Assembly: GCF_030012985.1 (NCBI RefSeq)
Contig: NZ_CP120233.1
Span: forward strand, 3,137,501 to 3,201,500
DNA length: 64,000 nucleotides
Reading direction: 5' to 3'
From: Microbulbifer sp. VAAF005
GTDB lineage: Bacteria; Pseudomonadota; Gammaproteobacteria; Pseudomonadales; Cellvibrionaceae
Under the pieces are notes generated by a model. That model was given only the letters and a program-made list of their open reading frames with translations. It had not been told where the DNA came from and searched no databases. The translations under genes and the position numbers were made by a program. Positions 42,427 to 51,065 of this stretch are shown here, piece by piece. Each line of letters opens with the position of its first letter. Position 1 is the first letter of the stretch.

Positions 42427-43421
42427 TGGCTGAGATAACTTTGGTCGAGGCTGTCACCCAGGCTCTGGCTTACGAGATGCAAGCAGACCCGATGGTGGTT
42501 CTATTTGGTGAAGATGTTGGTCTGAACGGTGGCGTATTCCGCTCTACCGAGGGGTTGCAGGCCAGGTTTGGCCGGGACCGGGTGATGGATACCCCCCTGG
42601 CCGAGACCATGATTGCCGGAATGGCTGTCGGTATGGCGGTGCAGGGCCTGCGACCGGTGGCTGAATTCCAGTTTATGGGTTTTATCTATCCCGGTCTCGA
42701 TCAGATCCTTAGCCACGCCTCGCGCTATCGCAATCGCACCCGCGGCCGTCTCTCCTGTCCGATTGTCTACCGGGCCCCCTATGGAGGTGGAATCCATGCA
42801 CCGGAGCATCACTCCGAGAGCACCGAGGCCCTGTTCGCCCATATTCCAGGTCTGCGCCTGGTGGTGCCCTCCTCTCCTGCACGGGCTTACGGTTTACTAT
42901 TGGCGGCAATTAGAGACCCGGACCCGGTAATTTTCCTGGAACCCAAACGTATTTACCGAGCCGTTCGCCAGGAAGTACCCGACACTGGCGAGGCTCTGCC
43001 ACTGGATCGCGCCTTTGTGTTGCGGGAGGGCCGTGATATTACGCTTGTCGCTTGGGGCGCCTCCCTCAAAGAGACCCTGCAAGCCGCAGAGCAGCTCGCA
43101 GAGGAAGGGGTAGAGGCTGAGGTTATCGACCCGGCCACCCTAAAACCCCTGGATATCCACACGGTAATAGACTCCCTGGAGAAAACCGGGTGCTGTGTCG
43201 TTGTGCACGAGGCGGCCAGGTTTTGTGGCCTGGGTGCCGAGGTGATCGCACAGATAAATGAGTATGCCTTCGATCTTTTAAAGGCACCGGTACAGCGGGT
43301 GACCGGTTTCGATACGGTGATGCCCTACTATCAACTGGAGGATGAGTATCTACCCGGAGTGCCGCGTATTTTGTCGGCCGTAAAGGAAGTGCTGGACTAC
43401 GCCAACGGAGGGCCACAATGA
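42426..43421 (+). CDS. pdhB: 2-oxoacid (probably pyruvate) dehydrogenase E1 beta subunit
   Basis: E1 beta completes the alpha2beta2 E1. The 331-aa product has L-F-G-E-D-V-G-L-N-G-G-V-F-R near residues 26-39, D-T-P-L-A-E and the conserved P-Y-G-G-G-I-H-A-P-E-H-H-S-E segment. It also has a C-terminal transketolase-like domain (V-V-H-E-A-A-R-F-C-G-L-G-A-E). Its start overlaps the E1 alpha stop by one base and its end overlaps the E2 start by four. No E3 gene follows in the window, so lipoamide dehydrogenase must be encoded elsewhere. Confidence 0.9.
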   Translation: MAEITLVEAVTQALAYEMQADPMVVLFGEDVGLNGGVFRSTEGLQARFGRDRVMDTPLAETMIAGMAVGMAVQGLRPVAEFQFMGFIYPGLDQILSHASRYRNRTRGRLSCPIVYRAPYGGGIHAPEHHSESTEALFAHIPGLRLVVPSSPARAYGLLLAAIRDPDPVIFLEPKRIYRAVRQEVPDTGEALPLDRAFVLREGRDITLVAWGASLKETLQAAEQLAEEGVEAEVIDPATLKPLDIHTVIDSLEKTGCCVVVHEAARFCGLGAEVIAQINEYAFDLLKAPVQRVTGFDTVMPYYQLEDEYLPGVPRILSAVKEVLDYANGGPQ

Positions 43422-44635
43422 AGACTTTTACCCTTCCGGATCTCGGCGAAGGTCTGCCGGATGCGGTAGTGCGGGAGTGGCATGTCAAAGAGGGAGACAC
43501 CATAGCCGCCCATGAAACTCTGGTGACAGTGGAAACCGCTAAGGCCTTGGTGGAAGTGCCGGCTCCTTGGGGCGGCACTATTGAGAAGCTATTTGCGGCA
43601 GTGGATGAGACTGTGAATGTTGGCGATCCCCTGGTGGGATTTATGGCCGAGGGAGAAGTCGCAGTTGAAAGCCCGCCCACTAAAGCTGAAGAATCGGAAC
43701 AAGAGACTAGTCCTCGGGCCGACAGCGGCACGGTGGTGGGAAAAATAGAGCAAGGGCAAGGTGTGTTGGGGGCTGAGCGGGGGCCGGAGGTGGGCTTGAA
43801 GCGACTGGCTACCCCGAGAGTACGGGCCCTGGCCAGGCGTTTGGGGGTAGATTTACAGTCAATATCACCAGCGGGTGCACTGGTAACGGAAGCTCAGGTA
43901 CTTACTACGGCGGGGCCGGGAACAAAGGCCAAAACTGTGGCGAAGGGGCAGCATCCATCACCTGCCCGCGCTTCTGCCGAACAAACTACAGCCGTTGCCC
44001 CTCAATTCGATTATAAGTCTGAAGTCATGACGCCTGCACGTCGCGCAATGGGTTTGTCCATGAGCCGAGCGCGGGATGAAGTAAAGCAGATAACGCTGTG
44101 TGACGATGCGGATATTTCCAACTGGTGGGGTAGTGCTCCGGCGCTGCTGCGATTGATTCGTGCAGTACAGGAAGCTTGTGAGGCGGAACCTACCCTCAAT
44201 GCCCTGTATCAGGCTGAGAAGCTGGCGCCGCAAGGCAGTATCAATATTGGCTTGGCAGTGGACTCTCCACGAGGGCTCTATGTGCCGGTACTCAGGGATG
44301 TCGCCCAGCGTACTGATGAAGATCTGCTCCAGCAGGTGGCGGACTTTAAACACCAGGCCCGCGAGACCGGGATCGCCCAGCGAGACCTTCAGGGGGCAAG
44401 CATACTTCTCTCCAACTTCGGCTCCATAGCCGGTCGTTATGCCACTCCGGTAGTCATGCCGCCCACTGTTGCCATTGTCGGTGCCGGGCGGGTGTGCCAG
44501 GGAGTTGTGGTGGTCAATCGATGGCCGGCACTTCGCCCCCTACTCCCTCTCTCTATCAGTGCCGATCACCGGGCCGTTACCGGTGGAGAGTTGGCGCGCT
44601 TTCTTCAGGCAATGTTGGAAACTTTGTCCCTCTAA
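43418..44635 (+). CDS. pdhC: 2-oxoacid dehydrogenase E2 (dihydrolipoamide acyltransferase)
   Basis: E2 forms the core of the complex and transfers acyl groups to CoA. Residues 1-80 are one lipoyl domain with Lys42 in V-E-T-A-K-A-L-V-E-V as the lipoylated residue. A Gly/Glu/Pro-rich linker follows, then a peripheral-subunit-binding domain (T-P-R-V-R-A-L-A-R-R-L-G-V-D-L) near 130, and a catalytic domain from about 200. The active-site motif reads S-A-D-H-R-A-V-T-G-G: the His is kept, but the usual Asp of H-x-x-x-D-G is Thr. Length is 405 aa. Confidence 0.9.
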   Translation: MKTFTLPDLGEGLPDAVVREWHVKEGDTIAAHETLVTVETAKALVEVPAPWGGTIEKLFAAVDETVNVGDPLVGFMAEGEVAVESPPTKAEESEQETSPRADSGTVVGKIEQGQGVLGAERGPEVGLKRLATPRVRALARRLGVDLQSISPAGALVTEAQVLTTAGPGTKAKTVAKGQHPSPARASAEQTTAVAPQFDYKSEVMTPARRAMGLSMSRARDEVKQITLCDDADISNWWGSAPALLRLIRAVQEACEAEPTLNALYQAEKLAPQGSINIGLAVDSPRGLYVPVLRDVAQRTDEDLLQQVADFKHQARETGIAQRDLQGASILLSNFGSIAGRYATPVVMPPTVAIVGAGRVCQGVVVVNRWPALRPLLPLSISADHRAVTGGELARFLQAMLETLSL

Positions 44636-44726
44636 CAGCCTGGTGAGTCCTATACCGGTATCTAATCAGTTGAGTAATGGTTATTGATAAAAGTTGTGGG
44701 AACTTTAGTTTCGTTTTGCTATCTTT

Positions 44727-44745
44727 AAGTTTCGAAACGAAACTT
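44727..44745. promoter_or_regulatory. Palindromic operator before the DeoR-glmS pair
   Basis: AAGTTTCGAAACGAAACTT is an 8-bp inverted repeat with a 3-bp centre. TTTCG/CGAAA arms are typical of DeoR-family operators. It ends 2 bp before the regulator's start codon, and a further half-site AGTTTCG lies at 44707-44713. Binding would block transcription or translation start, consistent with autoregulation and control of glmS. Confidence 0.75.
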
Positions 44746-44747
44746 GT

Positions 44748-45578
44748 ATGCCTATGTCCAAACGTAACACCCAACAGCGCCGCCACGGCATTCTCCACTT
44801 GCTAAATGAAGTAGGAGAGACCAGTGTCGAGCAATTGGCGCGGCAGTTCGGAACTTCGGAAGTTACGATTCGAAAGGATCTGACGGCAATGGAAAATCAC
44901 GGCTTGTTGCTGCGTCGCCACGGTGGTGCTATCCCTGTGCCGAGGGAGTTGGTCAATGAAGAAGGGCCCTCAGGGAGCAAGCGGGCCATTGGTCGAGCCG
45001 CTGCTGAACTGATACCGGATCACCACCGGATTGTGATCGATTACGGTCGCACCACGGCGGCAATGATTCCTGAGCTTGAAAGCAAGCGTGGCCTTGTGGT
45101 GATGACCAACTCGCTGCATGTGGCCAATGCACTGCGCGAACTTGAAAACGAACCGACGCTGTTGATGACCGGAGGCACCTGGGACCCACACTTTGAGGCC
45201 TTCCAGGGGCAGGTTGCAGAACAGGTACTGAGGGGATACGACTTCGATCGCGCTTTTATTGGTGCCGATGGAATCGATTTGCAACGCGGTACCTGTACTT
45301 TTAATGAACAAATTGGCCTCTCCCGCGTAATGGCGGAAGTTGCGCGGGAAGTGGTTGTACTGGCGGAGTCCAGTAAAGTGGGGAAGCGGATTCCCAATCT
45401 GGAATTGTCCTGGGAGCAGGTCGATATCCTGGTAACTGATGATGGCCTGGCGGATGCCGTGGGCCAAAAACTGGAGCAGCTGGGTATCCAGCTCATTTGT
45501 GCCGCTGAAGACAGGAGCAGAGGCGCTCAGCCTGAAATGTTAATGGGCGGCGAGACTCCCAGGTTAATGAGGAAATAA
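44748..45578 (+). CDS. DeoR family transcriptional regulator upstream of glmS
   Basis: The N-terminus has the DeoR winged helix-turn-helix: [14 protein letters not shown], then [18 protein letters not shown] near residues 27-44. The rest is the sugar-phosphate-sensing domain with [29 protein letters not shown] and F-I-G-A-D-G-I-D. At 276 aa it is slightly longer than typical (about 255). ATG 44748 or 44754 could be the start; neither has a good ribosome site because the operator occupies that space. It ends 2 bp before glmS and probably senses an amino-sugar phosphate to control glmS. Confidence 0.9.
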   Translation: MPMSKRNTQQRRHGILHLLNEVGETSVEQLARQFGTSEVTIRKDLTAMENHGLLLRRHGGAIPVPRELVNEEGPSGSKRAIGRAAAELIPDHHRIVIDYGRTTAAMIPELESKRGLVVMTNSLHVANALRELENEPTLLMTGGTWDPHFEAFQGQVAEQVLRGYDFDRAFIGADGIDLQRGTCTFNEQIGLSRVMAEVAREVVVLAESSKVGKRIPNLELSWEQVDILVTDDGLADAVGQKLEQLGIQLICAAEDRSRGAQPEMLMGGETPRLMRK

Positions 45579-45580
45579 TT

Positions 45581-47410
45581 ATGTGCGGAATCGTAGGTGC
45601 GCTGGCACAGCGCAATGTGACGGGGATTCTTCTGGAAGGGCTGCGCCGCTTGGAGTATCGCGGTTACGACTCAGCCGGAGTCTGCTTAAGCAGTGGAGAT
45701 GGCCAGCTGCAATTGCGCAAAAGCCTGGGCAAGGTCGCAGATTTGGAAGCCAAATTAAGTGAGGAGAGCGCCGAGGGTCATATTGGCATTGCCCATACCC
45801 GTTGGGCTACCCACGGTGTTCCCTCCGATGAAAATGCCCATCCCCATCTGTCTGGCCATATCGCTCTGGTTCACAACGGCATTATCGAAAACCATCAGGA
45901 ATTGCGTTCAGAGCTTCAGGGAAAAGGCTATGAGTTTGAGTCTGAAACCGATACTGAAGTTGTGGTTCACCTTATTCACTCATTAAGTTCTGAGGGCCGC
46001 AGCCTGGTCGACTCTGTGACTGAAGCCACGCATATTCTGGAAGGTGCTTACGCCCTCGCGGTTGTTAGTCATGAAGAGCCAGAAGTTTTGGCCTGTGCCC
46101 GCTCTGGTAGTCCCCTGGTCCTGGGGGTGGGTATTGAAGAGAACTTTATTGCCTCTGACCCTATGGCCCTGCGCCAGGTGACTGATCGCTTTATATTCCT
46201 CGAAGAGGGCGATGTGGCGGAAGTGCGTCGCGGTGGCATCGCAGTTCGAGACAAGTTGGGAGAGGAAGTCAGTCGCCCGGTGCACAAGTTGACCGGCGGT
46301 CATGAAGCTACCGATAAAGGGCGCTACCGCCACTTTATGCAGAAAGAGATTTTCGAGCAGCCCCAGGTGGTCGCAGCCACTCTGGCGGGCCGTATCGGTG
46401 AGCGCTCAGTGTTGGCCCAGGCCCTTGGTGCCCGCGCCCAGGAGATTTTGCCCAAGGTGGAGCAGGTACAGATAGTGGCCTGTGGCACCAGTTACCATGC
46501 GGGTATGGTAGCCCGCTATTGGCTGGAGGACTGGGCCGGTATTCCCTGCTCGGTGGAGGTGGCCAGTGAACTGCGCTACCGCAAGAAAGTGGTGCGCCCG
46601 GGAACCCTGTTTGTGAGTATTTCCCAATCCGGAGAAACGGCTGATACCCTCGCCGCCCTGCGCCAGGGCAAGGACCTGGGCTACCTGGCCTCCATGACCA
46701 TCTGCAATGTGCCCAACAGCTCATTGGTGCGAGAGTCTGAGCTATCGCTAATGACCGAGGCGGGCCCTGAGATTGGTGTGGCCTCAACCAAAGCCTTTAC
46801 GACCCAATTGGTAGCCTTACAACTTTTCTGTATCGCCCTCGCCAAGGTCAATGGACTGTCGGCGGAGCGTGAAGCCGAACTGGTCAGCGCCTTGCACCAG
46901 TTACCTGAGCTAATGGAGAGTTTTACCGGTCTGGATAAGGTGGTTAAAAACACCAGCAAGGCCTTTGCAGAGAAGAACCACGCGCTTTTCTTGGGGCGTG
47001 GTGTCGAATTCCCCATTGCTCTGGAGGGCGCTCTAAAGCTGAAGGAAATTTCCTATATCCACGCGGAGGCCTATCCCGCCGGCGAATTGAAGCACGGCCC
47101 CCTGGCACTGGTGGACGGCGATATGCCCGTGGTTGTGGTTGCCCCCAATGATGAGCTGCTGGAAAAACTCAAATCCAATTTGCAGGAAGTGCGTGCACGG
47201 GGTGGGCAACTGTTTGTTTTCGCCAGCCCCAAGGCCGGATTTACCAGTGAAGAAGGTGTTACCGTGGTGGAAGTTCCAGATTCCCCAGAGAGTCTGGCGC
47301 CGATTCTCTACACCGTGCCGCTGCAGCTATTGAGTTACCATGTGGCGTTGCTAAAAGGTACGGATGTGGATCAACCCAGAAACCTGGCTAAATCAGTCAC
47401 GGTTGAATAA
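45581..47410 (+). CDS. glmS: Glutamine-fructose-6-phosphate aminotransferase (isomerizing)
   Basis: GlmS makes glucosamine-6-phosphate, the first step toward UDP-GlcNAc. The 609-aa protein has the N-terminal catalytic Cys (M-C-G-I-V-G), the glutaminase motif [12 protein letters not shown] and H-T-R-W-A-T-H-G. Two SIS sugar-phosphate isomerase domains follow, with C-G-T-S-Y-H-A-G and [11 protein letters not shown]. It ends N-L-A-K-S-V-T-V-E, the standard C-terminus. It is co-transcribed with the DeoR regulator, and glmU is 4.4 kb upstream. No glmS ribozyme is expected in this lineage and none fits the 2-bp gap. Confidence 0.98.
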   Translation: MCGIVGALAQRNVTGILLEGLRRLEYRGYDSAGVCLSSGDGQLQLRKSLGKVADLEAKLSEESAEGHIGIAHTRWATHGVPSDENAHPHLSGHIALVHNGIIENHQELRSELQGKGYEFESETDTEVVVHLIHSLSSEGRSLVDSVTEATHILEGAYALAVVSHEEPEVLACARSGSPLVLGVGIEENFIASDPMALRQVTDRFIFLEEGDVAEVRRGGIAVRDKLGEEVSRPVHKLTGGHEATDKGRYRHFMQKEIFEQPQVVAATLAGRIGERSVLAQALGARAQEILPKVEQVQIVACGTSYHAGMVARYWLEDWAGIPCSVEVASELRYRKKVVRPGTLFVSISQSGETADTLAALRQGKDLGYLASMTICNVPNSSLVRESELSLMTEAGPEIGVASTKAFTTQLVALQLFCIALAKVNGLSAEREAELVSALHQLPELMESFTGLDKVVKNTSKAFAEKNHALFLGRGVEFPIALEGALKLKEISYIHAEAYPAGELKHGPLALVDGDMPVVVVAPNDELLEKLKSNLQEVRARGGQLFVFASPKAGFTSEEGVTVVEVPDSPESLAPILYTVPLQLLSYHVALLKGTDVDQPRNLAKSVTVE

Positions 47411-47434
47411 CCGTTCACCTGCCGCAAAAGGTTT

Positions 47435-48313
47435 ATGCACAAGCGAGTAAAGCTGTGTGAATTTACTACTTCTGATAGCGTCACCCTGCGCTATCTAGAG
47501 GCCGGCAGCGGCCCCATATTATTGATGCTACACGGCTGGTCCCAGGGGGCGGTGTTGTATAAACATCAGCTCGCTGGGCTCAGCGATCAGTTTCGTGTGA
47601 TCGCGCTGGATATGCGTGGTCATGGTCAGTCTGACAAGCCCAATCATGGCTATCGAATTTCCCGCCTCGCCAAGGACTTGCAAGAGCTGATCTCAAGTCT
47701 GCAACAGGAACCCCTTCATTTACTCGGCCACTCTGCCGGCTGCTCGGTGATATGGAGCTACCTGGAAATGTTTGGTGGGGATAGGGTCAGTGCACTAGTG
47801 CTAATCGATGAACCCCCCTGTCTACTGGCAGATCCCGCCTGGAATGAAGCGGAGCGATTGGCAGCTGGAGGCATACTGACCCCGGAGAGCCTCTTCCAGT
47901 TTGTGGATAACTTGGTTGGAAAAAAAGGTGTTGAGGCCACCCGCCAAATTCTTATGTCTATGGTCACGCCTTTAATGGGGAAAACCCAACGGGATGAGCT
48001 GGTTGCGGTTAATCTGCAGTGTCCCCGTCGCTGGGCTGCAAAGCTTTTTGTGGATAACGTAACAAAGGACTGGCGGGATTTTATCCCCAGGATTGATAAG
48101 CCAACGCTAGTGGCTTTCGGTCGTGCCAGTCCACACCCAATAGAGTGCCAGCAGTGGATTCACCAGCAAATTGTGGGTTCCAGGCTTGAGATCTTTGATG
48201 TGGCGGAAGGAGGAAGCCATTTCCCGTTTCTGGAAGCGCCACACAGATTTAATGCCCTGGTGAGTAAATTCCTTCTCAAGTTTTCCACAGATAGCCATTT
48301 CCCCTCGCCCTAG
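47435..48313 (+). CDS. Alpha/beta hydrolase
   Basis: The 292-aa cytosolic protein shows the oxyanion region M-L-H-G-W-S-Q-G near residues 31-38, D-M-R-G-H-G-Q-S-D-K-P near 64-74 and the nucleophile elbow G-H-S-A-G-C near 95-100. The late His is in G-G-S-H-F-P-F, and an acid could lie near L-V-A-F-G-R-A. It has no signal peptide. Substrate is unknown; epoxide hydrolase, haloalkane dehalogenase or esterase-like roles are all possible. It starts 24 bp after glmS. Its 3' end carries a near-perfect DnaA box. Confidence 0.88.
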   Translation: MHKRVKLCEFTTSDSVTLRYLEAGSGPILLMLHGWSQGAVLYKHQLAGLSDQFRVIALDMRGHGQSDKPNHGYRISRLAKDLQELISSLQQEPLHLLGHSAGCSVIWSYLEMFGGDRVSALVLIDEPPCLLADPAWNEAERLAAGGILTPESLFQFVDNLVGKKGVEATRQILMSMVTPLMGKTQRDELVAVNLQCPRRWAAKLFVDNVTKDWRDFIPRIDKPTLVAFGRASPHPIECQQWIHQQIVGSRLEIFDVAEGGSHFPFLEAPHRFNALVSKFLLKFSTDSHFPSP

Positions 48314-48415
48314 CTCAGCTTTGTGGATAACTGTGGATAGAGTTATCCATAGTTACTGGAATTTAAAAAATAATTGAAACAGCTTCTGCAAGAAGGCAGT
48401 TTCTCCTGTGGATAT
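48281..48415. promoter_or_regulatory. Cluster of DnaA boxes flanking an AT-rich segment
   Basis: Five box-like sites lie within 135 bp. TTTTCCACA (48281-48289) has one mismatch; TGTGGATAA (48322-48330) is a perfect inverted box; TGTGGATAG (48332-48340), TTATCCATA (48343-48351) and TGTGGATAT (48407-48415) have one mismatch each. AT-rich sequence around 48358-48380 lies between them. The density suggests a DnaA titration or regulatory locus. Function is not shown. Confidence 0.6.
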
Positions 48416-48468
48416 TCCTTTTTAAGATACCTTCACACCCGTTACCCCATTGGAAAAGGATAAAACTG

Positions 48469-49485
48469 ATGATGAAGGCCGTCGGTTATCAACAGTCTCT
48501 GCCAAGCAGTGATAAAGAAGCGCTACAGGATATAAGCCTCCCCATACCGCAAGTCTCCGGCCGGGATCTGCTGGTAGAAGTACAGGCCGTTTCAGTTAAC
48601 CCGGTAGATACTAAGGTGAGGCAGCGGGCCAGCCCGGATAGCGGTCAGTGGAAAGTACTTGGCTGGGATGCTGTGGGCATAGTGAAAGCGGTAGGCCCGG
48701 AAGCGGGACTCTTTAAGGTTGGCGATCGGGTTTGGTATGCGGGCGATATCTCCCGTTCGGGCAGCAATGCCCAGTACCAGCTGGTGGATGAGAGAATCGT
48801 TGGTACTGCCCCCAAGACGGTTGGCTGTGCCGAGGCGGCGGCGCTGCCTCTCACTGCGATTACTGCTTGGGAAATGCTATTTGACCGCCTGCAAGTTGCG
48901 ATGGGTAAAGGGGCAAACAACAAGTCACTGCTGATCATTGGTGCCGCTGGTGGCGTGGGTTCGATCATGGTCCAGTTGGCCCGTCGTCTGACCAATTTGA
49001 CTGTGATAGGTACTGCCTCCCGCCCCGAAACCAAAAGCTGGCTTGAAGAGCTTGGAAGCCACCATGTGATCAATCATCGTGAGTCTCTTAGCGAGCAGTT
49101 AAGCCGCGAGGGCATCGATGGCGTTGACTATGTTGTTAGCCTCACCAATACCGAAGACCACTTGGCGGAAATTATCAAAAGTATCAGACCTCAAGGGAAG
49201 TTTGGTTTGATTGACGACCCCGCCTCCTTGGATGTTATGGTACTGAAGCAGAAGAGTGTGTCTCTGCACTGGGAGTTTATGTTTACTCGCGCGCTGTTTT
49301 CTACCGAGGATATGGTTGCCCAGCATGTTCTGTTGAATGAACTTGCGGAATTAATTGACCTGGGATTAATTAAAACCACTATGGGGCAGAATTTTGGGAA
49401 AATAAACGCAAATAATCTTTTAAAAGCACATCAGCTTATCGAAACCCAGGCTGTAAAAGGAAAAATAGTCCTGGAAGGTTTTTGA
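48469..49485 (+). CDS. Zinc-type alcohol dehydrogenase-like/quinone oxidoreductase family protein
   Basis: This is an MDR-superfamily NAD(P)H-dependent oxidoreductase of 338 aa. The GroES-like N-terminal domain has V-S-V-N-P-V-D-T-K and G-W-D-A-V-G-I-V near residues 42 and 64. The Rossmann domain has L-I-I-G-A-A-G-G-V-G-S-I-M near 155. The catalytic-zinc Cys of true alcohol dehydrogenases is absent, so it is closer to quinone oxidoreductases (ZADH-like subfamily). AAGGA lies about 8 nt before ATG 48469; ATG 48472 is an equal alternative. A DnaA-box cluster occupies its upstream region and could affect its expression. Confidence 0.88.
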   Translation: MMKAVGYQQSLPSSDKEALQDISLPIPQVSGRDLLVEVQAVSVNPVDTKVRQRASPDSGQWKVLGWDAVGIVKAVGPEAGLFKVGDRVWYAGDISRSGSNAQYQLVDERIVGTAPKTVGCAEAAALPLTAITAWEMLFDRLQVAMGKGANNKSLLIIGAAGGVGSIMVQLARRLTNLTVIGTASRPETKSWLEELGSHHVINHRESLSEQLSREGIDGVDYVVSLTNTEDHLAEIIKSIRPQGKFGLIDDPASLDVMVLKQKSVSLHWEFMFTRALFSTEDMVAQHVLLNELAELIDLGLIKTTMGQNFGKINANNLLKAHQLIETQAVKGKIVLEGF

Positions 49486-49794
49486 TAGAGTAAACTCTCT
49501 CCTACTCAGAGTCATATCTATGACACCTGGGTGGGAATTTACTTTGAGTAAGCAGTCCTAATTCTTCGATAAAAAAACTAAGTGCAAGATACTTACTTTT
49601 CATTATTTGGCAGTAAATTTTTGCTTATATTTCTACCGGGCAAAAATAAACTGATAGAAAAGACATCAAAGTCACTTTTATATTTTTCCGCATTAAGCAG
49701 TCACCATTTTATTAAGTTATTAATCCTCGCATAGAAAATAAAAGTCATGCTATAACCATGCTTCGGCATTTTCCAATGATGAGAGGGCCGCTAG
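49486..49794. other. AT-rich intergenic region, nothing recognised
   Basis: I see no gene, clear promoter or terminator in these 309 bases. AT-rich runs suggest it holds the promoter of the downstream aldolase gene. Confidence 0.4.
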
Positions 49795-50610
49795 GTGGCT
49801 ACGACAGAAAAAAATAAAACAAAAACCGGTATTGATGCTGCTGTTATGAATGGCGACATCAATATGTTGCTTGGCGAGCCAACCCAGCCGCCAGAACAAG
49901 TTCGTGAAGAGCGTAAGAGGAAGCTGACGGCAGCTTTTCGCCTGTTTGGAAAATTTGGTTTTGATGAAGGCGTAGCTGGCCATATCACTGTCCGTGACCC
50001 AGAATATGACGATCATTTTTGGGTCAACCCCATGGGGGTTTCCTTTAAACAGATGACGGTGTCACAACTGTTGCTGGTCAATCATCAAGGAGAGGTGGTT
50101 GAGGGGGATGGTTACCTTAATGGCGCAGCCTTTACTATTCATTCTCACATCCATAAAACCCGCCCGGATGTGGTAGCCGCTGCGCACGCTCATTCCCTTT
50201 ATGGGAAAAGTTGGTCTACTCTCGGGCGCCTTCTAGATCCCATTACCCAGGATGCTTGTGCCTTTTATCGGGATCACGGTTTGCTGGATACTTTTTCCGG
50301 CGTGGTATTGGAAATGGGAGAAGGCGCAGCCCTTGCTAAAGCCTTGGGTAACCACAAAGCACTGATATTGCAGAATCACGGCTTACTAACGGTGGGTAAA
50401 TCCGTCGATGAAGCTGCCTGGTGGTATATCACTATGGAAAAAAGCTGCCAGGCTCAATTACTGGCGGAAGCAGCTGGGCAGCCTATTCTGATCGATCCAG
50501 AAGTGGCAATACGAACCAGGGCGGTTGTGGGAACTGAACTGGCGGGATTATTTAGCTTTCAGCCTCTCTACAATGTAATTGCAAAAGAACAGCCGGATAT
50601 GTTTGAGTAA
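49795..50610 (+). CDS. Class II aldolase/adducin family protein
   Basis: The 271-aa product has the metal-binding motifs of the class II aldolase fold. H-S-H-I-H near residue 117 and A-A-A-H-A-H-S near 128 contribute His residues, and Q-N-H-G-L-L-T-V-G near 195 supplies another. A-G-H-I-T-V-R-D-P near 62 fits the phosphate-binding region. GTG 49795 is the start, with GAGAGGG upstream. Members act on sugar phosphates or are decarboxylases; the substrate cannot be inferred here. The N-terminal 30 residues are polar and variable. A MITE lies downstream. Confidence 0.9.
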   Translation: MATTEKNKTKTGIDAAVMNGDINMLLGEPTQPPEQVREERKRKLTAAFRLFGKFGFDEGVAGHITVRDPEYDDHFWVNPMGVSFKQMTVSQLLLVNHQGEVVEGDGYLNGAAFTIHSHIHKTRPDVVAAAHAHSLYGKSWSTLGRLLDPITQDACAFYRDHGLLDTFSGVVLEMGEGAALAKALGNHKALILQNHGLLTVGKSVDEAAWWYITMEKSCQAQLLAEAAGQPILIDPEVAIRTRAVVGTELAGLFSFQPLYNVIAKEQPDMFE

Positions 50611-50745
50611 AGAAACTCCAAAAACTCTGCCAAATTTGCAGAGTAATTTTTTGGAGCGCCGCAAAGCGCCGGCACTTTTTCTCAGAATTTATTCCCTGTT
50701 TTCTATTCTCGCATAAACTTCCTGATATTGAGTGAACAGCACTAG

Positions 50746-51008
50746 GGAGCCTCTGAATAACTCCATGATACCTCTGGCATGCAGAGCGGTTCACAATCAA
50801 GGCGCGGCTTCGCAGGAATGTCTAGACCTTTCAAGAAGTCGCAACGCGGAGTGTGAATCGCTCTGCAAGCCCCGAAGGGCGGGCCTTGAAGGCCACATCT
50901 GCTGCGTTGCAGCTCTTGCAAAGGGCTACGGCCATTCGCGGCGAACTGCGCCTAACATCTGCAGCCTTCAAGACCCGCAGAGGCATTACGGAGTTATTCA
51001 GAGGCTCC
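50746..51008. mobile_element. 263-bp MITE-like element with IS5-type ends
   Basis: Perfect 19-bp terminal inverted repeats, GGAGCCTCTGAATAACTCC at 50746-50764 and its complement at 50990-51008, enclose a non-coding core. Both sides are flanked by CTAG (50742-50745 and 51009-51012), which fits the YTAR target duplication of IS5-group transposases. The core has its own inverted repeat (50780-50795 against 50852-50867, 15 of 16 matching) and a GGCCTT/AAGGCC hairpin near 50882. There is no transposase, so it would need one in trans. It sits between the aldolase and a Na+/H+ antiporter gene. Confidence 0.85.
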
Positions 51009-51065
51009 CTAGTTACTCGATAGAGATCTATTTCAATAAGGCGTCACAGGGAACTGTAGCGAGTA

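Noticed and set aside
45540..45582. glmS ribozyme or riboswitch
   Set aside because: There are only 2 bp between the DeoR gene and glmS, and the ribozyme is a Gram-positive feature.
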